Source: Anderseniella sp. (lineage in GTDB: Bacteria; Pseudomonadota; Alphaproteobacteria; Rhizobiales; Aestuariivirgaceae). Taken from it: a DNA stretch of 64,000 nucleotides. The notes beneath the pieces are model-generated. The model was not told the origin of the DNA, ran no database searches, and worked only from the letters and a program-made list of their open reading frames with translations. Positions 16,973-25,167 of the stretch are shown here, one piece after another. A program made the translations under genes and the position numbers. Where the stretch lies: the NCBI GenBank assembly GCA_028289645.1, contig JANQOK010000016.1, positions 62,001 to 126,000 of the forward strand, written 5' to 3'. Numbering within the stretch: the stretch's first letter is position 1; every line of letters starts with the position of its first letter.

Positions 16973-17751
16973 GCACGCTCAGGGCGGGTGTTTTCCAGTG
17001 CAATGGTGCAGACCTGCGCCCAGACGAGCGGCTGACAAGGCTGGCAGAAGCGATCGCGGACCGGCAACTGGACCTGGTTGTATGTCCGGAGCTGTTCATG
17101 TCCGGCTACAATGTCGGCAGTGACCTGCATGCGCTCGCCGAGCCTTCCGGCGGCGCTTTTGCCCGCCGTGTTGCCGATCTCGCGCGTCAGACCGGCAGCG
17201 CCATCTGCTACGGCTATCCCGAACGCGACGGCGACATGGTCTACAACTCCGCGCAGGTTGTGTCGCCAGCCGGCCAGCCTGTTGCCAATCACCGCAAGCT
17301 CGCCATTCCACCTGGCATGGAGCGGGACTGGTTCACTGCCGGTGACGGTCCCACCCATTTTGAGCTTGGCGGCATGAGTTGCGCCGTGGTGATCTGCTAC
17401 GATGTCGAGTTTCCCGAAACCGTTCGTGCAGCCTGCCTGGCCGGTGCCCAAGTGGTCCTGGTTCCGACAGCGCTTGCCGCGCAATGGGACCAGGTCGCAC
17501 ACCGGGTCGTGCCTGCCCGGGCCTTCGAGAACGGCTGTTATGCGCTTTATGCCAATCATGCCGGCAGCGAAGGTGGCATCACCTATGCAGGGGCCAGTTG
17601 CATTGTCGGACCTGACGGCCGCGACGTGGCACGTGCCGGCGCAGAACCGCAGCTGATTTTGGCGACACTTGAAGCGGCGCGCGTCAGCGCCGCCCGCCGC
17701 CGCCTGCCCTATTTCACAGATCTGGTGGATTTGCGGCCAAAACTTGCCTAA
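16969..17751 (+). CDS. Carbon-nitrogen hydrolase (nitrilase superfamily amidase)
   Basis: 260 residues. The Glu-Lys-Cys triad is visible: Glu41 in VCPELFMSG, Lys110 in NHRKLAIP and Cys143 in VVICYDVEFPE. Length and the FMSGYNVG segment suggest an aliphatic amidase or N-carbamoyl-amine amidase group rather than a true nitrilase. It starts at GTG 16969, overlapping the M24-like stop by 4 bp (GTGA), so translation is coupled and the two hydrolases probably act in sequence on one nitrogen compound. Confidence 0.88.
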   Translation: MSTLRAGVFQCNGADLRPDERLTRLAEAIADRQLDLVVCPELFMSGYNVGSDLHALAEPSGGAFARRVADLARQTGSAICYGYPERDGDMVYNSAQVVSPAGQPVANHRKLAIPPGMERDWFTAGDGPTHFELGGMSCAVVICYDVEFPETVRAACLAGAQVVLVPTALAAQWDQVAHRVVPARAFENGCYALYANHAGSEGGITYAGASCIVGPDGRDVARAGAEPQLILATLEAARVSAARRRLPYFTDLVDLRPKLA

Positions 17752-17875
17752 TAAGCAGGCAAATCCATGTAAAAACGCCTGAAATCCGGCGTGGACAGTT
17801 GCCACATTCAACTTGCGTGTTACCTTGCGCGCCATATCCTGTTGCAGGTACAGGGATGTTTTCCGGGAGGATCCA

Positions 17876-18955
17876 ATGAGTAAGTTCAACAGACGTGAAT
17901 TTGTAAAACTGACCGGCGCTTCGGCCACGGCGCTGGCCATGCTTGATGCCGCCGCCTTTGCCGCTGAACCGCTGAAAATCGGTTTTGTCTATGTCGGTCC
18001 GGTTGGTGACCATGGCTGGACCTATGCCCATGACCAGGGCCGCCTGATGATCGAGAAGGAACTCGGCGACAAGGTGAAAACATCGTTCGTTGAAAGCGTC
18101 AAGGAAGGCCCGGACGCAGAACGCGTGATCCGCCAGATGGCCCAGGACGGCAATAAGCTGATCTTCACCACCTCGTTCGGCTACATGGACCCGACGCTGA
18201 AGGTCGCCAAGCAGTTCCCGGATGTGAAATTCGAACACGCCACCGGCTTCAAGCAGGCTGCCAACATGTCGATCTACAATGCCCGCTTCTATGAAGGCCG
18301 GGCAGTCATCGGCACCATTGCGGGCCATATGTCGAAAACCGGCGTTGCCGGCTATATCGCGTCGTTCCCGATCCCTGAAGTGGTCATGGGCATCAATGCC
18401 TTTACGCTGGCCGCCCAGAAGATAAACCCGGACTTCAAGACAAAGGTGCTGTGGGTCTCAAGCTGGTATGACCCGCCAAAGGAATCCGACGCCGCCAAGG
18501 CCCTGATGGACCAGGGTTGTGACATCATTACCCAGCATACCGATTCACCGGCGCCGTTGCAGGCTGCTGAACAACGTGGCGTGTATGCGTTCGGCCAAGC
18601 ATCCGACATGTCGAAATTCGCACCGAAGGCGCACCTGACCTCGATCCTCGACAACTGGGGGCCGTATTACGTGAAACGCGCCAAGGACGTGATAGACGGC
18701 ACTTGGGCGTCGGCATCGTTCTGGGGCGGGTTCAAGGAAGGCGAAGTCGCGCTGTCGCCCTACAATGACGCGGTACCGGCCAATGTGGTTGAGGCCGCCG
18801 AGGAGGTCCGCAAGGGCATTATCGCCGGCACGCTGCATCCGTTCACCGGTCCGATCAAGGACCAGAAGGGCGTGGAAAAGTATGCGGCAGGTGCCACGGC
18901 CACCGACGAGGAAATGCTCAAGATGGACTGGTACGTCGCCGGCGTGCAGAGCTGA
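17876..18955 (+). CDS. BMP-family ABC transporter substrate-binding protein
   Basis: 359 residues. A twin-arginine-like leader (FNRREFVKLTGASATALAM) precedes a BMP/Med-type binding domain (IGFVYVGPVGDHGWTYAHDQ, then FTTSFGYMDPTLKVA). Family members bind nucleosides or related compounds outside the cell for ABC uptake. GGGAGG at 17865-17870 sets the ATG at 17876. No permease or ATPase gene is nearby, so it is an orphan binding protein whose partners must be encoded elsewhere. It follows the M24/nitrilase pair by 124 bp and may deliver their substrate. Confidence 0.88.
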   Translation: MSKFNRREFVKLTGASATALAMLDAAAFAAEPLKIGFVYVGPVGDHGWTYAHDQGRLMIEKELGDKVKTSFVESVKEGPDAERVIRQMAQDGNKLIFTTSFGYMDPTLKVAKQFPDVKFEHATGFKQAANMSIYNARFYEGRAVIGTIAGHMSKTGVAGYIASFPIPEVVMGINAFTLAAQKINPDFKTKVLWVSSWYDPPKESDAAKALMDQGCDIITQHTDSPAPLQAAEQRGVYAFGQASDMSKFAPKAHLTSILDNWGPYYVKRAKDVIDGTWASASFWGGFKEGEVALSPYNDAVPANVVEAAEEVRKGIIAGTLHPFTGPIKDQKGVEKYAAGATATDEEMLKMDWYVAGVQS

Positions 18956-18976
18956 CTAGAACGTCATCTGGCTAAA

Positions 18977-20092
18977 TCAGGTCGTAAACAACGGTTCGCC
19001 CAGAACATCCATGATCGGTTCGACGCCCAGACCCGGTGCGTCGGACGCCTGCATGAAGCCACCGCTGACAGCAGGCCCGCCGGTGGCGATGGCCACTGTG
19101 TGATAGTCATGAAACGCCGATGACTGGAAGTGGAAATCTTCCGGCGTCGACTGGGCCAGGTGGGCAATGGCGGAGGTGGCGATCTCGCCACCCCAACTAT
19201 CTTCGATGGTCATCACAATGCCCAGCGACTGGCACAGGTCACGCACCTGCCGGGCCCGGGTGAGCCCGCCCATGCGGTTGATCTTCAGGTTGATCAGGTC
19301 CATGGCGCGGTCGTTGTACCCTCTGATCAGGACGGCAAGGCTTTCCATGCATTCATCCAGGATCATCGGCAGATCGGTGTGCTGGCGAACCACCAGGCAT
19401 TCTTCGTAAGTGAGGCAGGGCTGCTCGATGTAAAGCCGGATGTCGTGCTCGCGGGCCAGCGGACGAACCGCATCGACAACCCTGATGGCATCGTGCTGGC
19501 GCCAGCCGGTGTTGGCATCGGCATCCATCACTTCACCGGGCTGCATGGCCGCAGCAACCTTCCTGAAACGTTCAATGTCGGTGGTCGGGTCTTCGCCGAC
19601 CTTCATCTGGAACTGGCTGAAGCCGAGGTCGCGGTATTCGCCGACACGTTCCGCCATAACGTCCGGGTCCGTGCGGGAAATCACCTTGAACAGCTTGACC
19701 TTGTCCTGACGCCTGCCGCCCAACAGCGAGTACACCGGCTTGCCCACTGACTTGCCGAGAATGTCCCAGCACGCCATGTCGATGGCGGATTTGACATAAG
19801 GATGACCTTTCAGCAGCAGGTCCAAACGGTCATTGATGCAGTCCAGCTCGGTCGGGTCCTGGCCAATCAGGTCCGGCGCGATCCTGGCAATTCCGGTGCG
19901 CGCACCTTCCGGATAGGCCGCCAGGTAGGACGGGCCGAGCGGACAGGTCTCACCGTAGCCGGTAATGCCTTCGTCGGTCTCGACCGCAATCACCGTGCTG
20001 TCGAACGCCGAGAATGACTGGGTCGACCAGCTGTAGGACCCTTCCTTCATGGGCAGGTCGACCTGATAGATGGAAATGCGAGTGATCTTCAC
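18977..20092 (-). CDS. Enolase-superfamily (mandelate racemase group) enzyme, betaine-epimerase-like
   Basis: 371 residues. The N-terminal capping domain starts MKITRISIYQVDLP, much like hydroxyproline-betaine 2-epimerase HpbD. In the barrel, metal ligands are Asp192 (DADANTGW), Glu223 (YIEQP) and Asp246 (ILDEC); acid/base Lys are Lys164 (FQMKVG) and Lys270 (NLKINR). Lys on both barrel faces fits racemisation or epimerisation at a carbon next to a carboxylate. It lies downstream of a cluster for amine catabolism, separated from it by a terminator and a repeat. A sugar-acid or N-acylamino-acid activity cannot be excluded. Confidence 0.8.
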   Translation of the reverse strand: MKITRISIYQVDLPMKEGSYSWSTQSFSAFDSTVIAVETDEGITGYGETCPLGPSYLAAYPEGARTGIARIAPDLIGQDPTELDCINDRLDLLLKGHPYVKSAIDMACWDILGKSVGKPVYSLLGGRRQDKVKLFKVISRTDPDVMAERVGEYRDLGFSQFQMKVGEDPTTDIERFRKVAAAMQPGEVMDADANTGWRQHDAIRVVDAVRPLAREHDIRLYIEQPCLTYEECLVVRQHTDLPMILDECMESLAVLIRGYNDRAMDLINLKINRMGGLTRARQVRDLCQSLGIVMTIEDSWGGEIATSAIAHLAQSTPEDFHFQSSAFHDYHTVAIATGGPAVSGGFMQASDAPGLGVEPIMDVLGEPLFTT

Positions 20093-20227
20093 GTCTGGTT
20101 TCCTTCATGGGTTCAGGGCAGGCAGGACTTGTAGGCCGAGTGCTGCCGACGGGTCAATCGTGCCAGGCGGATGCTGAACTTCATCCGTGGCGGCATACAC
20201 CGCAGTCGTCGGCATTGGGTCCCCGCT

Positions 20228-20360
20228 TTCGCGAGGACGACGATACTGATGAACTCCAGTCAGAGGCGCCGAACGCGCCGAGGCAAGGCCGACCGGCCGC
20301 CGCGCGAAGCGCGCCCTCGCGGAGCGCAGCCGCCATGCGGCGGCTTGCGTGAGCGGAATA
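20228..20360 (-). repeat. Dispersed GC-rich repeat, subtype II copy
   Basis: Between the enolase-family gene and the binding-protein gene lies another copy of the 6.4-kb repeat family, here on the opposite strand: GAGGCAAGGCCGACCGGCC, GCGCGAAGCGCGC and a reversed CGCAAGC core (GGCTTGCGTGAGCGG). A REP-like fragment (GTCCCCGC...GCGAGGAC, about 20219-20235) precedes it. The rest of the 331-bp interval holds a terminator; no gene is seen. Confidence 0.75.
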
Positions 20361-20386
20361 AAAGAGCGGTCCGCAGAGGACCGCTC
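20355..20386 (-). terminator. Rho-independent terminator after the binding-protein gene
   Basis: Perfect 9-bp stem GAGCGGTCC (20364-20372) and GGACCGCTC (20378-20386) with a 5-nt loop. Read on the minus strand, the stem is followed directly by TTTTATT. It lies 38 bp beyond the stop of the SBP gene at 20424 and should end the minus-strand catabolic operon before the enolase-family gene. Confidence 0.85.
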
Positions 20387-20423
20387 CAACTGTTGTTTCC
20401 TTGCTTGAAAGCCCCAGGGGCAA

Positions 20424-22016
20424 TCAGGCGTTCAGCCACCAGCGCTTGACGAAGTGGCCGCCGTCCATTTCCCAGCCGCCGCCGATGTTCGGACCGATGC
20501 CGACCTTCTTGTTGGTGGCGGCAACATCCTGGCCAAATGCCGGTATCAGCGTGCCACCGTCTCTGGAAATGAGCATCTGCACTTCCCTGTACATGGCGTT
20601 GCGCTTGGCATCGTCCAGTTCACCGCGGGCGGCCTTCACCAGCTGATCGACCTTGTCCATCTTGATGACGGTGTCGTTCCACGGTGCATCGCTGAGATAG
20701 GCGATCGACAGGATCATGTCCTCGACCGGGCGCGCACCCCAGTAGCACGAGCAGAACGGCTTGTTGTTCCAGATATTGTTCCAGTAGCCGTCCTTGGCTT
20801 CACGGATGACATTCAGCTCGACGCCGATCTTGGCAAAATGCTCGGCAAACAGCTGGGCCGCATCAAGCGCGCCGCCATAGGCGGTTTCAGCCGAATGCAT
20901 GTCGATCTTGATGCCCTCCATGCCGGCCTTCTTGAGCAGAGACTTGGCCTTGTCGAGATCATACTCGGTCTGCAGCTCGCCGTCATAGGAGGCAAAGGCC
21001 GGGCCGAGCGGCTGGTCATTGCCAACCGAGCCGTAGCCGAACAGGATCTTGTCGACGAACTCCTGCCGCGGCAGAGCGTGCTTCAGGGCCATGCGGAAGT
21101 CATGGTTGTCAAATGGCTTTACATCCATGCGCATGGGATGGGTGAAGGCAAGGTTCGACTTCACCGCGATGACATTGATATGCGGCAGCCGTTTGAGAAG
21201 TCCAACGGTCTTCAGGGCCGGACGGTTGATGATGTCCACATTCTGCGTGCTCAGTGCAGTCTGGCGGGCGGTGTCATCCAGAATGGTGGTGATTTCGGCA
21301 CTGTCGACATAGCCGAAGTCAGACCCCTGCCAGGCATTCGGGTTCTTTTCGAAGGTGGCACGAACGCCGGGATCGAACTCCTTCAACAGATAACAGCCGG
21401 TGCCAGCGGTCGAGGTAACGTCTGCCTTGCCGTCCTTGGTTGGCACCACATTCATGTGATAGTCGGTCATCAGGTAAGGGAAGGCCGCATTGGCTTCGGC
21501 CAGCGTCACGACGACTACGTCCTTGCCGTCAGCCGTCACATCGGTGATGCCTGCGAACACACCCTTGGCGCCGGATTTGGAATCTTCACCGCGATGCACG
21601 TTGATCGAGTTGATGACATCCTCGGTGGTCAGCGACTTGCCATCCGAGAAGGTGACGCCGTTGCGCAGCTTGAAACGCCAGGTCTTGGCGTCGGCTGTGG
21701 ATTCCCAGCTCTCGGCAAGACCGGGCGCGGCAGAATTGTCCTGTCCGACTTCTACCAGGCTGTCACGAAATGCCCGGCTGATCGTGATCATGCCGGTCGC
21801 GTTGAAACTTGCCGGGTCAAGTGAATCTGTGGTGTTCGAGTCGTTCAGTCCCGCCTTCATGTGACCGCCTCGTTTCGGCTCGGCGGCGTGCGCTTCACTC
21901 CACATGTTGGAGGCAGCAGCGACCGTCAGGCCCATAGCCGTCGCGCCGACCATGAACTCCCTTCTGGTCGTGCGGCTGTCGCCGAGAATCCTGCTCAGCA
22001 GTTTTTTATCGTCCAT
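20424..22016 (-). CDS. ABC transporter substrate-binding protein, family 5
   Basis: 530 residues. A Tat-type leader (TTRREFMVGATAMGLTVA, cleavage near AHA-AE) precedes a full-length SBP_bac_5 domain (ESTADAKTWRFKLRNGVTFSDG is the family core). Family 5 proteins bind peptides, opines, nickel chelates or quaternary/cyclic amines. ATG 22016 with GGTGGA upstream is preferred over the in-frame GTG 22028. No permease or ATPase genes adjoin it. It has its own leader containing a copy of the operator-like 16-mer found before the GntR gene, and ends at a clear terminator. Confidence 0.88.
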   Translation of the reverse strand: MDDKKLLSRILGDSRTTRREFMVGATAMGLTVAAASNMWSEAHAAEPKRGGHMKAGLNDSNTTDSLDPASFNATGMITISRAFRDSLVEVGQDNSAAPGLAESWESTADAKTWRFKLRNGVTFSDGKSLTTEDVINSINVHRGEDSKSGAKGVFAGITDVTADGKDVVVVTLAEANAAFPYLMTDYHMNVVPTKDGKADVTSTAGTGCYLLKEFDPGVRATFEKNPNAWQGSDFGYVDSAEITTILDDTARQTALSTQNVDIINRPALKTVGLLKRLPHINVIAVKSNLAFTHPMRMDVKPFDNHDFRMALKHALPRQEFVDKILFGYGSVGNDQPLGPAFASYDGELQTEYDLDKAKSLLKKAGMEGIKIDMHSAETAYGGALDAAQLFAEHFAKIGVELNVIREAKDGYWNNIWNNKPFCSCYWGARPVEDMILSIAYLSDAPWNDTVIKMDKVDQLVKAARGELDDAKRNAMYREVQMLISRDGGTLIPAFGQDVAATNKKVGIGPNIGGGWEMDGGHFVKRWWLNA

Positions 22017-22115
22017 TTCAATTTCCACCCGTTTTCATTTGTAGGTTCTTGTCACTCCCTGATCCGTTGCGGAGATTTGCACTCAGTATCCCGGCTCATG
22101 GAGCCCGGCACGGTA

Positions 22116-22131
22116 ATACAAATTGTATACA
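22116..22131. promoter_or_regulatory. Candidate GntR operator before the binding-protein gene
   Basis: The 16-mer ATACAAATTGTATACA lies 100 bp upstream of the start codon at 22016. It contains the dyad ATACAA-A-TTGTAT. The identical 16-mer occurs in front of the GntR gene (28304-28319). TTGTATACAA-like sites are typical of FCD-type GntR repressors. The match between two places in one presumed regulon is direct sequence evidence; binding is inferred. Confidence 0.65.
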
Positions 22132-22257
22132 TAACACAATGGCTGGAAACGGCGATTTCGCATGTTTTTTGCAGTAATTTGACCATCTTCGGCACCAACC
22201 GTGCATGTGGGCCATTGCGAACGGGCGGCCTCGGCACGGCTCCTCGTCAGCAACCAG

Positions 22258-23601
22258 TCACAATTCAGCGCCGGCCTTGAACTCACCCCAACGCAGGACG
22301 GCATTGGCACCTATTGATGCGATTGGCTCCGGTGGCAGACGGCTGGGCTGCGGCTGGCGGAGCATATAACGCAGATGGTCGCTGTCATTGCCGCTGGCAA
22401 GTTCGGCAGCAAGCATGCCGGACACGGTGCCCCTGGCAGCGCCAAGCCCGTTCTGGCAACACGCGGAAAACAGTCCCTCGTCAACCTCTCCGAATGCTGC
22501 CACGTTGTTGCGGCTCAAGCACAAAAATCCGCCCCAGCAGTATTCCATTTCCACGCCATTGAGCATGGCGAAGCGGGCGCGGAAGGTTTTCTCGTGGGCC
22601 TTGCCAAACGCTTTCAACCTGGTCTCATCGGCGGACCGGTCCGGGTTCCAGGTGAAGCGGTTGCGAACGATGATCCGGGTTCCGCCGGTGCCAGATATCT
22701 TCCTGACGGTGGTGCCCATCGGATCAGCCGGGGTGAACGCCCAGATGGGGTCGCCGCCAAGTCTGCGCTGCTCATCTTCACTCAGCGCCCTGGTCATCGA
22801 GGCATACAGGCAGACATGCATCAGCCGCTGCTTGAAGAAACCGAAGCTTTCGGCATGCCCGTTCACTGCCAACACGACAGCGGGCGCCTGCACGGACCCC
22901 CCGGCAGTTTTCGCAGTCCACAGCCCGGCGGCCCGGTTGAGCTCCACGACTGGTGAACTCTCTAATATTCTGACGCCCTGCGCAGCAAGGCCCGCGGCCA
23001 TGCCGCGCACAAACAGGGCCGGCTGCAACATGGCTGTTCCGGGCGTGTAAAGCCCGCCGCGATAGTAATCGGAGCCGCACATCTCTCGCATCTGGCTGCC
23101 GTCCAGAAGCTGATGCGGTTCGCCCAGCGTGCCAAGATGCTCGGCATAGGAAAGGTTGTGCCTCACCCCCTTTTCCGACGCTGCGACATTGGTCTTGCCG
23201 CAGACGGCAAATGCCTCACGCGCCATGCCATAGTCACCGGCAGCGTCCCGGGCAAAGCTGATGGCTGAGCGGTTCATGGCCGTCTGAATGCGGTCGGCCT
23301 CCAGCCCGCCGGCATAGTCATCGGAAGCCAGGTTATGCGGCAGATCGATCATGAATCCGGAATTGCGGCCAGCCGGCCCGGCTGCAATACGGCGGCCTTC
23401 GAGCACAGTGATCGACGCCGTCGGGTGCAGCTGCCGCAACCGGCGCGCTGCCGCCAGGCCGGCGAAGCCCGCGCCGATCACCAGCCAGTCGGCCAACTGA
23501 TCATCCTCCAGTCCGGGAAAGACTGGAGCCGGCGGCAGAATGGCGTCCCAGGCAGCCGGTCCGGGATCGCGCGCCTGACGGCTTACCTGAATCCTCGCCA
23601 T
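22258..23601 (-). CDS. DAO-family FAD-dependent amine/amino-acid oxidoreductase
   Basis: 447 residues. The dinucleotide-binding motif VIGAGFAGLAAARRLRQL lies near residue 42, with the ATG-less DAO fold following; the block GRRIAAGPAGRNSGFMID matches the PuuB/glycine-oxidase-like branch. It should oxidise a primary or secondary amine (for example an imino acid after demethylation) with FAD. It starts 6 bp after the MttB-family stop, so they are co-translated. In a hydroxyproline-type pathway it would take the D-hydroxyproline oxidase step; gamma-glutamylputrescine oxidase is the main alternative. Confidence 0.85.
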   Translation of the reverse strand: MARIQVSRQARDPGPAAWDAILPPAPVFPGLEDDQLADWLVIGAGFAGLAAARRLRQLHPTASITVLEGRRIAAGPAGRNSGFMIDLPHNLASDDYAGGLEADRIQTAMNRSAISFARDAAGDYGMAREAFAVCGKTNVAASEKGVRHNLSYAEHLGTLGEPHQLLDGSQMREMCGSDYYRGGLYTPGTAMLQPALFVRGMAAGLAAQGVRILESSPVVELNRAAGLWTAKTAGGSVQAPAVVLAVNGHAESFGFFKQRLMHVCLYASMTRALSEDEQRRLGGDPIWAFTPADPMGTTVRKISGTGGTRIIVRNRFTWNPDRSADETRLKAFGKAHEKTFRARFAMLNGVEMEYCWGGFLCLSRNNVAAFGEVDEGLFSACCQNGLGAARGTVSGMLAAELASGNDSDHLRYMLRQPQPSRLPPEPIASIGANAVLRWGEFKAGAEL

Positions 23602-23607
23602 GGCCTG

Positions 23608-25167
23608 CTAATGCTCATTGTTGAGGGCATCAACTGCCGGAATCTCGCGTTCACGCCTTGCGATGTAGTCTCGCAGGGCTTCGTCCACGGCCTCATCGAG
23701 CTTCGGCTCCTCATAGGACGCCAGCAGTTTGTGCACGTGCTTAAGGGCGCGTTCGGTGATCTCCTGGGATCCGTCGGCAATCCACTGCTCCACGGAATTG
23801 TTGTCAAACAGCTCCGGCATGAAAAACGCGTCCTGGAAGTTGGCCTGGGTGTGCGGATGGCCGAGGTAATGGCCGCCGGGACCGATATCGTGCACCGCCG
23901 CGAGCGCTTCATCGAAATCATCCCACTTCACACCTTCAGCCATCCGGTAGCCCATCGCACACTGCTCGGCGTCGACGACAAACTTGGCCATCGAGCAGTG
24001 CATGCCGGCTTCGTTCCAGCCGGCTGAATGCCAGATGTAGTTGGCGCCGGCCATCAGCGCCGCCATCATGGTGGATGCGCTTTCGTAACCGGCCTGCGCA
24101 TCAAAAGTCTTGGCGCCGCCCAAGGTGTTCGACGTGCGCCACGGCACCCGGTAGTACCTGGCCATCTGCCCGATCATGAAGTTCATCAGGCTGATTTCCG
24201 GGGTGCCGGCCATCGGCGCTCCGGACTTCATCGATACGGTAGAAAGGTAGTGGCCGTATATCGCCGGACAGCCTTTGCGGACCACCTGAGTATAGGCAAG
24301 GGCTGACAGCGCTTCGGCGTTGAGCTGAGCCACCGCTGCGGCGGTGGAGGCCGGCGTGTTGGCGCCACCGAGCACAAACGGCGAGCACAGCACCGGCTGG
24401 TTGCGCCGGCAGAAGGCCCGCATGGCGCCGAGCATGGTTTCGTCCCAGACCAGCGGCGAATTGCCGTTGCAGTTTCCGGTGACGACCGGATGGGTTTCCA
24501 TGAACTCATCGCCAAACATAATGGCGCACATGTCCATGACGTCTTCGGCATTCTTCGGACTGGTGGTCATGCCCATGAAGGTCTTGTCGGAGTGCTTCAT
24601 GGATGAATAGGTGATGCGCAGGTGCCGGTGGGCCACCACATGGTCCATGGGCTCGACAATATGATGGGCCGATGAGTGGATGGCCGGCAGCATGTGCGAC
24701 AGCTTGTGGAAACTGGCCAGGTCATCCAGGGTCGGGCCGCGGCGGCGGTCTTCGAGATCGCGCAGGTAGGGCGCGCCGGTCATGGGCACGAAGATCGCAT
24801 GATCCTTGCCGAACGGCAGATTGTTCGCCGGATTGCGGGCATGATAGGTGAAGGTTTCCGGAATGGACTTTATCAGCTCTCTGATCAGGCCACGGTCAAG
24901 GTGAACCCTATCGTCATCGCGCACGTCCGCGCCTGCGGATTTCCAGTCGGCAATGGCCTGCGGATCACGGAAGATGACCCCGACATCCTCAAGAATGTCC
25001 ATCGATGCCTGATCGATGCGTTCGATCTGAGCCTGATCCATCGGTTCGACAAGCGGCAGTTTCCGTTTCAGTGCCGGCAGCATGGTTGTGTCTATTGCAC
25101 TGCGCAGTTCACGCCTGGATCCGCGTCCGCCGCGGCGAGTGCGCGGGACTTCCTCGACCGCGTTCAT
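23608..25167 (-). CDS. MttB-family methyltransferase without pyrrolysine
   Basis: 519 residues, full length for the trimethylamine methyltransferase (MttB) family: RGGRGSRREL leader, ILEDVGVIFRDPQA, GGANTPASTAA, and the barrel end ANYIWHSAGWNEAGMHCSM. The gene has no in-frame amber codon, so it is one of the non-pyrrolysine MttB homologues. Characterised ones demethylate quaternary amines such as glycine betaine, proline betaine or carnitine, passing the methyl to a corrinoid protein. No corrinoid protein gene is in the window. The ATG overlaps the aldehyde dehydrogenase stop (ATGA), which ties it to this operon. Confidence 0.87.
   Translation of the reverse strand: MNAVEEVPRTRRGGRGSRRELRSAIDTTMLPALKRKLPLVEPMDQAQIERIDQASMDILEDVGVIFRDPQAIADWKSAGADVRDDDRVHLDRGLIRELIKSIPETFTYHARNPANNLPFGKDHAIFVPMTGAPYLRDLEDRRRGPTLDDLASFHKLSHMLPAIHSSAHHIVEPMDHVVAHRHLRITYSSMKHSDKTFMGMTTSPKNAEDVMDMCAIMFGDEFMETHPVVTGNCNGNSPLVWDETMLGAMRAFCRRNQPVLCSPFVLGGANTPASTAAAVAQLNAEALSALAYTQVVRKGCPAIYGHYLSTVSMKSGAPMAGTPEISLMNFMIGQMARYYRVPWRTSNTLGGAKTFDAQAGYESASTMMAALMAGANYIWHSAGWNEAGMHCSMAKFVVDAEQCAMGYRMAEGVKWDDFDEALAAVHDIGPGGHYLGHPHTQANFQDAFFMPELFDNNSVEQWIADGSQEITERALKHVHKLLASYEEPKLDEAVDEALRDYIARREREIPAVDALNNEH

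Noticed and set aside
16969-17751. True nitrilase
   Set aside because: Length and motif spacing suit an amidase branch better; nitrile substrates cannot be supported.
23608-25167. Pyrrolysine-containing MttB
   Set aside because: The frame has no internal amber codon, so pyrrolysine insertion is not supported.
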